DNA of 64,000 nt, taken from positions 62,001-126,000 of the forward strand of contig NZ_JFBL01000002.1 of NCBI RefSeq assembly GCF_000597725.1, given 5' to 3'. Made by a program: the position numbers and the translations under genes. The notes under the pieces were generated by a model that made no database searches, was not told the origin of the DNA, and saw only the letters and a program-made list of their open reading frames with translations. The DNA comes from Sulfurospirillum arcachonense DSM 9755. Lineage in GTDB: Bacteria; Campylobacterota; Campylobacteria; Campylobacterales; Sulfurospirillaceae. Shown here piece by piece: positions 19,996-29,711 of this stretch (position 1 is the first letter of the stretch; each line of letters begins with the position of its first letter).

Positions 19996-20690
19996 TGAAA
20001 ATAGCTATAATGGGTGCAATGCCTGAAGAAGTTGAACCACTTTTAAAATTTTTTGGTGAGTATGAAACTATAAAATATGCAAATAATAACTACTATAAAG
20101 TAAATTATAAAAACAGCGAAATTGTTATTGCTTATAGTAAAATTGGTAAGGTAAATTCAACTATAACAGCATCAACTATGATACAAAAATTTGGCTGTGA
20201 AAAATTACTTTTTAGTGGAGTTGCCGGTGCAGTAAGTCCTGATTTGAAAGTTGGTGATTTAGTAGTTGCTACGAAATTAGGACAGCATGATTTAGATATT
20301 AGTGCTTTTGGGCATCCTTATGGATTTGTTCCTGAAGGAGCAGTATATGAAGAAACTGATAAAGATTTAATACAAATTGCTAAAAGTGTTGCAAAAGAAA
20401 AAAGTTTAGATTTAAAAGAAGGCATTATCGTAACAGGAGATCAATTTGTATGTGATAACGAGAGAAAAGAGTGGATAGCTAAAACTTTTCAAGCTGATGC
20501 ATTAGAAATGGAAGGAGCTTCAGTTGCCCTTACATGTAACGCTTTAAATGTTCCCGTTTTTATTCTTCGTGCTATTAGTGATGCAGCTGATATGGATGCT
20601 AGTTTTAGTTTTGATGAGTTTATGATTAGTTCTGCTAAAATAAGTGCGGATTTTGTTATAACGATGATAGATAAGATAATTGATGCTTGA
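19995..20690 (+). CDS. mtnN: 5'-methylthioadenosine/S-adenosylhomocysteine nucleosidase
   Basis: Cleaves adenine from methylthioadenosine and S-adenosylhomocysteine; in many Campylobacterota the same enzyme also serves the futalosine route to menaquinone. It begins KIAIMGAMPEEVEPL, has LLFSGVAGAVSP, DALEMEGASVA (Glu for ribose binding) and FILRAISDAADM (catalytic Asp). 231 residues. Its stop overlaps the next start. Confidence 0.95.
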   Translation: MKIAIMGAMPEEVEPLLKFFGEYETIKYANNNYYKVNYKNSEIVIAYSKIGKVNSTITASTMIQKFGCEKLLFSGVAGAVSPDLKVGDLVVATKLGQHDLDISAFGHPYGFVPEGAVYEETDKDLIQIAKSVAKEKSLDLKEGIIVTGDQFVCDNERKEWIAKTFQADALEMEGASVALTCNALNVPVFILRAISDAADMDASFSFDEFMISSAKISADFVITMIDKIIDA

Positions 20691-21438
20691 TATTAGTAAA
20701 AAACTTTTAAGAACAACAGGTCGTACAGTCATGAAATATGACCTCATAAAAGAAGGTGATAAAATACTTCTTGGGCTTAGTGGAGGAAAAGACTCTTTAA
20801 CACTTGCCCATACACTTAAACATTTACAACGTGTTTCTCCAATAAAATTTGAATTTAAAGCAGTTACTATTGCGTATGGTATGGGTGAAGATTTAGAAGC
20901 ATTAAAAGAACATTGTAAAAAGTATGAGATTGACCATGCGGTTCATGATACTAAAATTTTTGAACTTTCAAAAGAAAAAATAAGAAAAAATTCTTCATTT
21001 TGTAGTTTCTTTTCTCGTATGAGAAGAGGCGCATTATATACATATGCAAAAGATAATGGATATGAAAAGCTGGCCTTAGCTCATCATTTAGATGATGCCG
21101 TAGAGAGTTTTTTTATGAACTTTAGTTATAACGGAGCACTTCGCTCAATGCCACCTGTTTATAAAGCAGAAAATGGGTTAGAAGTTATTAGACCTTTTAT
21201 ACATGTAAGAGAAAGACAACTTCGTGATCAAGCGACTGAGCATGATATGCCTATTATTGGTGATGAAGCTTGTCCTGCTATGAGGTTTGATATAAAAATG
21301 CCTGTAGCCCGTGCTAAAACAAAAGAGATGTTAGCAAAAATGGAAGAAGAAAATAATGAACTTTTTGTATCTCTTAAAACTGCATTTGAAAATATCAATG
21401 TGTCAAGTTTTTCCCAAGAAGAGTATTTGGAGAGGTAA
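20683..21438 (+). CDS. TtcA-like PP-loop protein with one CxxC cysteine lost
   Basis: Resembles TtcA, the enzyme that thiolates C32 of tRNA. It has the ATP-binding SGGKDS (33-38) and the fold segments LAHHLDDAVESFFMNF and SMPPVY. TtcA needs three Cys to hold a 4Fe-4S cluster: two in CxxC before SRLRRG and one further on. Here the first is C107, but the second is F110 (codon TTT 21010-21012: CSFFSRMRRG); a later Cys is in DEACPAM. So either the cluster is held differently or this is a related thiolase. ATG 20683 is preferred to TTG 20680. It converges with recO. Confidence 0.8.
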   Translation: MLDISKKLLRTTGRTVMKYDLIKEGDKILLGLSGGKDSLTLAHTLKHLQRVSPIKFEFKAVTIAYGMGEDLEALKEHCKKYEIDHAVHDTKIFELSKEKIRKNSSFCSFFSRMRRGALYTYAKDNGYEKLALAHHLDDAVESFFMNFSYNGALRSMPPVYKAENGLEVIRPFIHVRERQLRDQATEHDMPIIGDEACPAMRFDIKMPVARAKTKEMLAKMEEENNELFVSLKTAFENINVSSFSQEEYLER

Positions 21439-22056
21439 TTATAACCCCTCCATCATTATTTTCCACAATCTAGCTATATCTTTATCATTTATAAATAAAC
21501 TATTTTTTGTTTGAAACAGTTCTTCAATTTGTAAACGTTCAAATGTTTCTGACCATACACATTTTTCATGAGCAGGTAGAAAACCTCTTATAAGTGCTGG
21601 ATTCTCTTCTATAGACATTTCACAGTTAAAGCATATAAATTCATCATGTAACCTTCCTTCGTACTCTAGAAGCTTTATATATGCTTCTATAGCTACTCTT
21701 TTAGGATTTTGGGTGTGCCATTTTTCACTACAATTATCTAAAAGATTAAAATAAAAATCATGAATATCATCTACATCTTTGAGATGCAAAAATATCAATT
21801 TTATAAAAGCTTGCCAAATAAACATACGATCATGTTCAGTATTCCATTTATTGGCTAAGTGTAGAACATCTCTTAATTGGGGGATATTAGATTTTATAGA
21901 AGACTTTGATTCAAAGTCAATTTTATACCCAAGATTGATATGGGAGTGTCTTGCTCCATAAAATCTATATAGTGTCAAAATATTGTTTTTTGTTAAAACA
22001 GTAACAATAAGATCTTCATCTTTTGCTCTGTTAAAGTTAATAATATATCCTTGCAT
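21439..22056 (-). CDS. recO: DNA repair protein RecO, epsilon type
   Basis: Helps load RecA at gaps via the RecFOR route. The 205 residues start MQGYIINFNRAKDEDLIVTVLT, matching the OB-fold of RecO (usual opening: xxYILxxRxxxExDxIxxxxT), followed by a helical domain. A Cys-bearing stretch (CFNCEMSIEE through HEKC) fits the zinc site of some RecO. It is tail to tail with the TtcA-like gene with no gap and diverges from gltB. The family assignment rests on fold pattern and length, since RecO is poorly conserved. Confidence 0.75.
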   Translation of the reverse strand: MQGYIINFNRAKDEDLIVTVLTKNNILTLYRFYGARHSHINLGYKIDFESKSSIKSNIPQLRDVLHLANKWNTEHDRMFIWQAFIKLIFLHLKDVDDIHDFYFNLLDNCSEKWHTQNPKRVAIEAYIKLLEYEGRLHDEFICFNCEMSIEENPALIRGFLPAHEKCVWSETFERLQIEELFQTKNSLFINDKDIARLWKIMMEGL

Positions 22057-22275
22057 AAGGTATTTTATCGGGTAAATATAAAAATAATATTAATTATAAA
22101 TAGTAGTTAAATAAAAAAGATTTATAATTAATTTGTTTTTAACATTATTTATGATATATGGAATCATTTAAACCCTATTATTCAGCCTTTAATCAAAATA
22201 AAAGAAAATTTTTAGTATGCTAGTGAACTTTTAACTGACAAAAATGAAAATTATAGATACAAAGGGGAGAGTTGC
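22057..22275. other. AT-rich divergent region between recO and gltB
   Basis: 219 bases with no coding potential. It must carry promoters for both genes. TTTATGATATATGGAATC (from 22148) resembles the local -10 pattern for gltB but is a loose match. No repeat or RNA gene seen. Confidence 0.4.
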
Positions 22276-25200
22276 ATGAGAGATCTTATAACTAATTATA
22301 AAGATAATTGCGGTTTTGGATTATTAGCAAATATAAATAATATACCAACTCATGATAATGTAGAGGATGCAATACAAGCATTAGAAAGAATGATGCATAG
22401 AGGGGCAGTTGCAGCAGATGGGAAAACGGGTGATGGTAGTGGACTGTTATTTTCTCTTCCTACGGAATTTATGAAAAAAGAAGCAAAAGTATTAGGAGTA
22501 GATTTACCTAAACAGTTTGCTGTTTCTATGGTTTTTTTACAAAATGATAAACAAAAAAGAGTTTTTGAAGAGATTTGTGAGAAAAATGATTTAAAAGTGG
22601 TTCTTTATAGAGATGTTCCTATCAATATAAAAGCCCTTGGAAAACAAGCGTTGGATTCTCTCCCTGAAATTGTTCAGATTTTTGTAACGCCTTCATCATT
22701 AATTGCAACAAAAAGATTTGAAGCACTTTTATATTTGACACGAAGGGAGATTGATGCTGCTCTTAAAGAAGATAAAGATTTTTATATTTCATCTTTTTCA
22801 AATAAGGTTGTTTCATATAAAGGCTTAATAATGCCAACACATATTAAGACTTTTTATTTAGATCTTAGTGATAAAGATTTTAAAACAACATTTGCTCTTT
22901 TTCATCAAAGATTTTCAACAAATACTTTACCTCAATGGAAACTAGCACAACCATTTCGCTCAATTGCTCATAATGGTGAGATAAACTCTATAGAATCAAA
23001 TAGATTCCATACAAAGATGAAAAGTGAATGCTTAAAAAGTGGTGTTTATTCTGATAAAGAGTTAGCAAAACTTCTTCCTATAACAGATAATGATAGAAGT
23101 GATAGTGCTAGTTTGGATAATGTATTTGAATTTATGATTACTAATGGATATGACTTTTTTAAAGCAGCACGTACATTGATTCAAGCTCCTTGGCAGAACT
23201 CTCCTCATATGGATTCTGATTTAAGAGCATTTTATGAGTATGCAAGTATCAGTTTTGAGCCATGGGATGGACCAGCTGCAGTTTCAATGACAGATGGAAG
23301 ATACATAGGCTGTATATTAGATAGAAATGGTTTGCGTCCAGCAAAGTATGTTATCACTAAGGATGAACGTATTATTATTTCTAGTGAATATGGGGTTATA
23401 GATATTGAAGAAGAAAATATACTAGAGCGTGGCAGATTACAAAGTGGACAGATGATAGGGATAGATCTTAAGTTTGGTAAGGTTATGAAAAGTAATGAGA
23501 TTGATGATTATTTAAAAAGCTCAAATAGATATGCTGATTGGTTAAATAATAACTTAGTTTATCTTCAAGAGTTTGTTGAAATTCCTTTTTCAGAAACAAG
23601 TGACTATAAAAGAGATAAATTAGTGTATGAGCAGAGATTTTTTAACGTAACTCAAGAAGTTAAAGATATGGTTCTTACTCCAATGTTAAAAGATGGGAAA
23701 GAGGGTGTTGGTTCTATGGGCGATGATACACCTATGGCAGCATTTAGTAGTAAGCAGAGAAATTTTAGTGATTATTTTAAACAAAAATTTGCACAAGTAA
23801 CCAATCCTCCAATTGATCCAATTCGTGAAAAAGTTGTCATGAGTTTAACTGCAGGTTTTGGAGAAATGCGAAATATTCTTGATGAATCCAGTGAACATGC
23901 AAAACGAATAAAATCAATATCACCAATTTTAATGCAAGAAAAATTAGAAGTTCTTATGTCGTTTGGAGACCCTAGTAAACCAAGATACAGTGATGATTAT
24001 AAACAAAAAGTTTTTTCAACTCTTTTTGAAGATAATTTAAAAGGTTCACTTGAAGATTTAGTTTATGATGTAATTGACTCAGTTAAAAATCAAAAGATTA
24101 AAAATATATTTTTAGATGATAGAGGTATGAATAATCGATTAAAACCAATACCAATGTTAATGGTTATGGGAAGACTAAATCAGGCCCTATTACAAGAGGG
24201 TATAAGGCACAAAGCATCAATTATTGCAATTAGTGGTGAGATTTTTGATTCTCACTCTTGTGCAACTCTTATTGGATTTGGTGCAAGTGCTGTTTATCCT
24301 TATATCCTTTATGCTAGTGCTTTAGAAGAGTGTAAAAATATGGAGATGACATCATATGAGACAAAAACGGCTCTTAAAAATGTAAATTCTGCACTCAATC
24401 AAGGTTTATTGAAGATTATGTCAAAAATGGGTATTGCTACGCTAGCATCTTATAGAAGCTCATCTTTATTTGATTGTCTTGGTCTTTCAAATGAAATAAT
24501 AGAAGATTGTTTTTGCGATTCGTATGGAATGATTCCTGGTCTTGGATATGATGATATTGAAGAGAGATTAAAAATAAATCATCAAAAAGCTTATGAACTA
24601 GATTTAACAAAAAAACTGTTTCCTCTAGAAATAGGTGGTTTTTATAAACATATAGATGGAAGTGAATTTCATGATTTTGAACCAGCAGTTGTTCATGCTA
24701 TACATAAACTTTCTTCGACCGGTGAAAAAGAGGACTATGATTGTTATAAAAATTTAGTTAATGGTAGAGGATTAAAGTTTATCCGTGACTTTTTTGATCT
24801 TAAGAGTGATAGAAAACCAATAGATATTTCTTTAGTAGAATCTAAAGAAGAAATTTTTAAAAGATTTGCAAGTGCAGCTATGAGTTTAGGTTCTATTTCT
24901 CCTGAAGCACATGAAGCATTAGCAGAAGCAATGAATAAAATAGGCGGTATGAGTAACTCTGGGGAAGGAGGAGAGTCTCCTGAGCGATTAAAAACAAATA
25001 AAATTTCTAAAATTAAGCAAGTAGCATCAGGACGTTTTGGTGTTACTCCAGAGTATTTAAGAAGTGCTACAGAAATTCAAATAAAAGTAGCGCAAGGGGC
25101 AAAACCTGGTGAAGGTGGACAGCTTCCAGGATACAAAGTTACTCCACTTATTGCAAGTCTTCGTTATACTATACCAGGAGTTACACTTATTTCTCCTCCT

Positions 25201-26703
25201 CCTCATCATGATATATATTCAATTGAGGATTTAGCACAATTAATTTATGATTTAAAACAAGTAAATCCTGAAGCTATTATAACAGTTAAATTAGTTTCAA
25301 CTGCTGGTGTTGGAACAATCGCAGCGGGTGTTGCTAAAGCGTATGCAGATAAGATTATTATCTCAGGTGGTGATGGTGGAACGGGAGCTGCTCCACTTAC
25401 TTCTATTAAGTTTGCAGGAAATCCATGGGAGTTAGGTTTAAGTGAAGCGCATAATGCTTTAAAAGCAAATCATTTAAGAGATTCTGTTCATGTGCAAACT
25501 GATGGTGGTTTAAAAACAGGACTAGATGTTGTAAAAGCAGCACTTCTTGGTGCTGAGAGTTATGCTTTTGGTACGGTAGCTCTTACGGTCATTGGCTGTA
25601 AGATACTAAGAATTTGTCATCAAAACAGATGTAGTGTTGGGGTGGCAACTCAAGATAAAAAATTAAGAGAACATTTTGTTGGTACTGTTGATAAAATCGT
25701 TAATTTTTTTACATTGGTAGCGGAAGATGTTCGCGAAATCTTAGCTGAACTTGGATATGAAAGTTTAGAAGAAATTATTGGTAGAAGTGACTTTTTAAAT
25801 GTAAAAGATGATGAGTTTGCAAAGAAGTTTGACTTTTCTTCTGTTTTAATGAATATTGATGGTATTAACACTTGTAGAAAAAGCTCAAATGACCCATTTG
25901 ATCCAAATGATTATGAACATGGAATTTTGAAAGAGATTTATAAAGTCATTGAAAATCCAGAGGAAAAAATAGTAATACGCAAAAAAATTCAAAACACAAA
26001 TAGAAGTTTTGGAGCACTTGTAAGTGGTGAAATTGCAAAATATTATGGGAACAAAGGTTTAGCAGAGGATAGTATTAAATTTGAACTTAGCGGGGTTGCT
26101 GGACAATCATTTGGAGCATTTTTAGCGAATGGTATTAAAATAAGATTATACGGAACTGCGAATGATTATATAGGTAAAGGAATGAATGGCGGAAAGATAG
26201 TTATTATTCCAAAATATCAAAAAAATGGTTATACAAGTGGTGGTAACACATGTTTATATGGGGCAACTGGAGGAAAACTTTTTATAGCTGGTGAAGTAGG
26301 TGAAAGGTTTTGTGTAAGAAATTCAGGAGCGACTACAGTGGTAGAAGGAACAGGTGATCATGCTTGTGAATACATGACAGGTGGTGTTGTTACTATTTTA
26401 GGAAATACTGGTGTAAATTTTGGTGCTGGTATGACAGGTGGTATTGCTTTTGTATATGATATGAGTCATGATTTTATTGATAAACTTAATCAAGAGTTAG
26501 TTGTTGCTGAAAGAATTGATACTGATGATATGGATGAAGCAAGACACTTCTTAAAAAGATTATTAAGAGCACATGTGAATGAAACTGAAAGTAAAAAAGC
26601 TATTTACATACTAGAAAACTTTCGTCATGCCGTAAGAAATTTTTGGATTGTTCGTCCAAAAGATATGACTAAAACACCGTTGAATCCAGATGAGGGAGAT
26701 TAA
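22276..26703 (+). CDS. gltB: Glutamate synthase (NADPH) large subunit
   Basis: Makes glutamate from glutamine and 2-oxoglutarate. The 1475 residues contain all parts: an N-terminal class II glutaminase domain whose nucleophile would be C12 (NCGFGLLANI) after removal of a short propeptide, a central domain, the FMN-binding synthase domain (GGMSNSGEGGESPERL, GAKPGEGGQLPG, SPPPHHDIYSIEDL, then GGDGGTGAAPL), the 3Fe-4S cysteines (CKILRICHQNRCSVGVATQ), and the C-terminal beta-helix with GG repeats. Start behind AAAGGGGAG. gltD follows at once. Confidence 0.97.
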   Translation: MRDLITNYKDNCGFGLLANINNIPTHDNVEDAIQALERMMHRGAVAADGKTGDGSGLLFSLPTEFMKKEAKVLGVDLPKQFAVSMVFLQNDKQKRVFEEICEKNDLKVVLYRDVPINIKALGKQALDSLPEIVQIFVTPSSLIATKRFEALLYLTRREIDAALKEDKDFYISSFSNKVVSYKGLIMPTHIKTFYLDLSDKDFKTTFALFHQRFSTNTLPQWKLAQPFRSIAHNGEINSIESNRFHTKMKSECLKSGVYSDKELAKLLPITDNDRSDSASLDNVFEFMITNGYDFFKAARTLIQAPWQNSPHMDSDLRAFYEYASISFEPWDGPAAVSMTDGRYIGCILDRNGLRPAKYVITKDERIIISSEYGVIDIEEENILERGRLQSGQMIGIDLKFGKVMKSNEIDDYLKSSNRYADWLNNNLVYLQEFVEIPFSETSDYKRDKLVYEQRFFNVTQEVKDMVLTPMLKDGKEGVGSMGDDTPMAAFSSKQRNFSDYFKQKFAQVTNPPIDPIREKVVMSLTAGFGEMRNILDESSEHAKRIKSISPILMQEKLEVLMSFGDPSKPRYSDDYKQKVFSTLFEDNLKGSLEDLVYDVIDSVKNQKIKNIFLDDRGMNNRLKPIPMLMVMGRLNQALLQEGIRHKASIIAISGEIFDSHSCATLIGFGASAVYPYILYASALEECKNMEMTSYETKTALKNVNSALNQGLLKIMSKMGIATLASYRSSSLFDCLGLSNEIIEDCFCDSYGMIPGLGYDDIEERLKINHQKAYELDLTKKLFPLEIGGFYKHIDGSEFHDFEPAVVHAIHKLSSTGEKEDYDCYKNLVNGRGLKFIRDFFDLKSDRKPIDISLVESKEEIFKRFASAAMSLGSISPEAHEALAEAMNKIGGMSNSGEGGESPERLKTNKISKIKQVASGRFGVTPEYLRSATEIQIKVAQGAKPGEGGQLPGYKVTPLIASLRYTIPGVTLISPPPHHDIYSIEDLAQLIYDLKQVNPEAIITVKLVSTAGVGTIAAGVAKAYADKIIISGGDGGTGAAPLTSIKFAGNPWELGLSEAHNALKANHLRDSVHVQTDGGLKTGLDVVKAALLGAESYAFGTVALTVIGCKILRICHQNRCSVGVATQDKKLREHFVGTVDKIVNFFTLVAEDVREILAELGYESLEEIIGRSDFLNVKDDEFAKKFDFSSVLMNIDGINTCRKSSNDPFDPNDYEHGILKEIYKVIENPEEKIVIRKKIQNTNRSFGALVSGEIAKYYGNKGLAEDSIKFELSGVAGQSFGAFLANGIKIRLYGTANDYIGKGMNGGKIVIIPKYQKNGYTSGGNTCLYGATGGKLFIAGEVGERFCVRNSGATTVVEGTGDHACEYMTGGVVTILGNTGVNFGAGMTGGIAFVYDMSHDFIDKLNQELVVAERIDTDDMDEARHFLKRLLRAHVNETESKKAIYILENFRHAVRNFWIVRPKDMTKTPLNPDEGD

Positions 26704-26707
26704 GATT

Positions 26708-28096
26708 ATGGAAATGCAAAATTTTATTAATTTAGAGAGAATTGAACCACAAAAAAGAGAAAGTAGTGAAAGAGTAGAAGATTTTAAAGAAATTTATGAA
26801 GTTTTTAGTGTAGAAGAAGCTTCAAATCAAGCTAGTCGTTGTGTTCAGTGTGGAGATCCTTTTTGCCATAGTAAGTGTCCTTTACATAATTATATTCCAT
26901 ATTGGTTAAAATCAATAAGTGGTATGAAAAATGAGTTAGCTTTTAAATTATCAAACGAAAGTAATCCTTTTCCTGAAATTACAGGAAGAATATGTCCTCA
27001 AGATAGATTATGTGAGGGAGATTGTACTTTAAATGATGGACATGGTGCTATTACTATTGGTTCTATTGAGACTTTTATATCTGAACATGGATTTAAAAAA
27101 GGACTTAAACCAGAGTTTCCAGGAATCACTACAAATAAAAAAGTTGCTATTGTTGGAGCTGGTCCTGCTGGGCTTGCTTGTGCTACGTATCTTTTACGAG
27201 CAGGGATTAAAGTAGATATGTATGACCGCCAAAATAAAGCTGGTGGACTTATGACTTATGGAATTCCTGGATTTAAATTAGATAAAGAAGTAGTAGCACG
27301 CCGAGTTAGATGGCTAGAAGATGCTGGCATGAGTTTACATGTAAACTGTGAAATAGGAAAAGATATAACTTTTGATGATATTGCTAGTGATCATGACGCT
27401 ATTTTTATTAGTATTGGAGCTGAGAGTTCAAGAAAAGCAAAACTTGTTAATGAAAATGCACAAAATGTTTTTATGGCAATGGATTTTTTAAGAAACATTC
27501 AGAAAAAACTTTTTAGTGAAAATTATGATCATCAATATGATGTAAAAGGGAAAAATGTTGTCGTTATTGGCGGTGGTGATACAGCTATGGATTGTTTAAG
27601 AACATCTATTAGAGAAGAGGCAAAAAGTGTAAAATGTCTTTATAGACGTGATAAATATAATATGCCAGGAAGTAAAAAAGAGTTTAAAAATGCTAGAGAA
27701 GAGGGGGCTATGTTTGTCTATAATGCTAGTCCTAAAGAAATTGTTGTTAATAGTAAAAATGAAGTGATAGCAATAGAGATGCAAAAAACGATGTTAAGTA
27801 ATAAAGATGCTAGTGGAAGAGCTGGTGTTGAAATTGTAAAGGGTAGTGAGTTTAGAGTTGAAGCAGATATTATTATTTTTGCATTAGGTTTTTCTCCATC
27901 TAGCCCAACTTTTTTAGCTGAAAATGGTATCGAAGTCAATAAATGGGGTGGTATAGAAGTCAATACTGATTTTGAAACAACTAAATCAGGGGTATATGCT
28001 GGAGGTGATTGTAAAAGAGGAAGTGATCTTGTTGTTACTGCTGCAAATGAAGGAAAATTGGCAGCTGGTAAAATCATTAAAAGCTTATTGAGTTAA
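26708..28096 (+). CDS. gltD: Glutamate synthase small subunit
   Basis: FAD-containing subunit that passes electrons from NADPH to GltB. It has 4Fe-4S cysteines (CVQCGDPFCHSKCP near residue 40 and CPQDRLCEGDC near 95), a first dinucleotide fold VAIVGAGPAGLACA (about 145-158), NADPH fold VVVIGGGDTAMDC, and a C-terminal FAD segment GVYAGGDCKRG. ATG 26708 is preferred because GAGGGAG lies nine bases upstream; a reading from 26690 would overlap gltB. 462 residues. Confidence 0.95.
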   Translation: MEMQNFINLERIEPQKRESSERVEDFKEIYEVFSVEEASNQASRCVQCGDPFCHSKCPLHNYIPYWLKSISGMKNELAFKLSNESNPFPEITGRICPQDRLCEGDCTLNDGHGAITIGSIETFISEHGFKKGLKPEFPGITTNKKVAIVGAGPAGLACATYLLRAGIKVDMYDRQNKAGGLMTYGIPGFKLDKEVVARRVRWLEDAGMSLHVNCEIGKDITFDDIASDHDAIFISIGAESSRKAKLVNENAQNVFMAMDFLRNIQKKLFSENYDHQYDVKGKNVVVIGGGDTAMDCLRTSIREEAKSVKCLYRRDKYNMPGSKKEFKNAREEGAMFVYNASPKEIVVNSKNEVIAIEMQKTMLSNKDASGRAGVEIVKGSEFRVEADIIIFALGFSPSSPTFLAENGIEVNKWGGIEVNTDFETTKSGVYAGGDCKRGSDLVVTAANEGKLAAGKIIKSLLS

Positions 28097-28097
28097 A

Positions 28098-28811
28098 ATG
28101 CAAGATTTCTTTGATGCTGTAATCCTTGCAAATAAAGATATTTTAGAACTTTTAAATAGTGACTCTGATGAAAATTTTTATCAGAGTTGCTCTCTTGGAG
28201 CTGGTGGAGATATAAGTAGTAAAATAGATTTATTAGCGGAAGAAATTTTTATAAAATATTTGAGTAAATTTGGAAATATTTATTCTGAAGAGTGTGGATT
28301 TGTTGATAATTCAAAAGAAGATGAAATAATCATTGACCCTATTGATGGAAGTGATAATTTTGCTTCAAATTTACCTTACTACGGTACATCAGTTGCTTTA
28401 AAAAGAGATAATAAATGTATAGCAGGTATTATTGTAAATTTAGCAAATGGTGAAATTTTTATTAAAGATAATTGTCGTTTTGAAAAAGCAAATTTAAAAA
28501 ATTTACAATTTAAAAAAGTAGTGAAAAATCAATATTCGAAGTTAGGACTTTTTGAGAGAACGTATTGTTCAAAAAGTACTCCAGAGTTGATGAGAAAACA
28601 TCACATAAAATATCGTAGTCCAGGTGCTTTTGCACTTTCTTTAGCGTATGCTCATGAAGTAGATTTTGTACTTTATGAAGGAAAAATGAGAGCTTATGAT
28701 ATAGAAGCAGGATTATTTATGTGTGAAGATTTATATGTTGAAAAAAGAGAGGATTTACTTCTTGTAAGCAAAGATAAGGAAATTTTTGGTAAAATATCCC
28801 AATTTATTTAA
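28098..28811 (+). CDS. Inositol monophosphatase family phosphatase (CysQ/SuhB-like)
   Basis: Mg2+/Li+-sensitive phosphatase fold. The metal-site motif is DPIDGSDNFASNLPYYG (first Asp about 81), with the upstream Glu in SEECG and the second motif, usually WDxAAG, as AYDIEAGLFM. The substrate may be 3'-phosphoadenosine 5'-phosphate (CysQ) or inositol phosphate (SuhB); the sequence does not decide. 237 residues. Its final codons contain a probable accD promoter. It starts one base after the gltD stop. Confidence 0.8.
   Translation: MQDFFDAVILANKDILELLNSDSDENFYQSCSLGAGGDISSKIDLLAEEIFIKYLSKFGNIYSEECGFVDNSKEDEIIIDPIDGSDNFASNLPYYGTSVALKRDNKCIAGIIVNLANGEIFIKDNCRFEKANLKNLQFKKVVKNQYSKLGLFERTYCSKSTPELMRKHHIKYRSPGAFALSLAYAHEVDFVLYEGKMRAYDIEAGLFMCEDLYVEKREDLLLVSKDKEIFGKISQFI
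28784..28795 (+). promoter_or_regulatory. Possible accD promoter
   Basis: TTTTTGGTAAAAT (28783-28795) closely repeats the rplU promoter string TTTTGGTAAAAT. The -10 box is TAAAAT at 28790-28795, inside the end of the phosphatase gene and 34 bases before the accD start. Confidence 0.45.
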
Positions 28812-28829
28812 AAACAGGGAGAAAATATT

Positions 28830-29708
28830 ATGAAATTCGGTGAGATTTTCGGTAACTTTCGCAAAAAACAGTCCTCCCCCAAAGAAGCTCCAAGCCACTG
28901 GGTAAAGTGTTCAAAATGTCAATCACTAATGTATTTTAAAGAGATTGAACACTTATTTAATGTATGCCCTAAATGTGGATTTCACATGAGAATTACAGCA
29001 CAACAAAGAATAGATCTTATTTGTGATGAAGGAAGCTTTACTGAATTTGATTCATCTTTAGCCCCTGTAGATCCATTGAAATTTGTAGATAAAAAATCAT
29101 ATAAAAAGCGTATTACAGAAGCGACTGCTAAAACAGGACGTACTTCATCTGTTATAAGTGGGGCATGTGCAATAAACGGTGTAAGTGCCCAAATCGTTGT
29201 ATTTGATTTTGGTTTTATGGGTGGAAGTTTGGGTTCAGTTGAAGGTGAAAAAATAGTTAGAGCGATTAACCGTGCAATAGAAAATAAAGAAGGTTTAATC
29301 ATAGTGAGTGCGAGTGGTGGGGCAAGAATGCAAGAGAGTACATTCTCCTTACTTCAAATGTCTAAAACTTCAGCAGCTCTTACTAAACTTAGTGATGCAG
29401 GACTTCCATTTATTTCTGTTTTAACAGATCCTACTATGGGAGGAGTAAGTGCTTCATTTGCTTGGCTTGGAGATGTTATTATAACTGAACCAGGTTCTCT
29501 TATAGGGTTTGCTGGACAAAGAGTTATAAAGCAGACAATTGGTGCAGATTTACCCGAAGGTTTTCAAAGAGCAGAATTTTTACTTGAACACGGACTTATT
29601 GACATGATTGTTCAAAGATCAAATATGAAAAAAACTATTTCCGATATGTTGAAATTTTTTGGTAAAAATTATAAAAAAGATGGTTATGAATTAAAGATTA
29701 AAGCATAA
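28830..29708 (+). CDS. accD: Acetyl-CoA carboxylase carboxyltransferase subunit beta
   Basis: Transfers carboxyl from biotin to acetyl-CoA to make malonyl-CoA, the substrate for FabD. The N-terminal zinc ribbon is complete (CSKCQ near 27 and CPKCG near 46), followed by the crotonase-fold carboxyltransferase with FDFGFMGGSLGSVEGEKI, SASGGARMQES and TDPTMGGVSASFA. 292 residues. accA is not in the window. Start behind GGGAG. Confidence 0.97.
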   Translation: MKFGEIFGNFRKKQSSPKEAPSHWVKCSKCQSLMYFKEIEHLFNVCPKCGFHMRITAQQRIDLICDEGSFTEFDSSLAPVDPLKFVDKKSYKKRITEATAKTGRTSSVISGACAINGVSAQIVVFDFGFMGGSLGSVEGEKIVRAINRAIENKEGLIIVSASGGARMQESTFSLLQMSKTSAALTKLSDAGLPFISVLTDPTMGGVSASFAWLGDVIITEPGSLIGFAGQRVIKQTIGADLPEGFQRAEFLLEHGLIDMIVQRSNMKKTISDMLKFFGKNYKKDGYELKIKA

Positions 29709-29711
29709 CCT

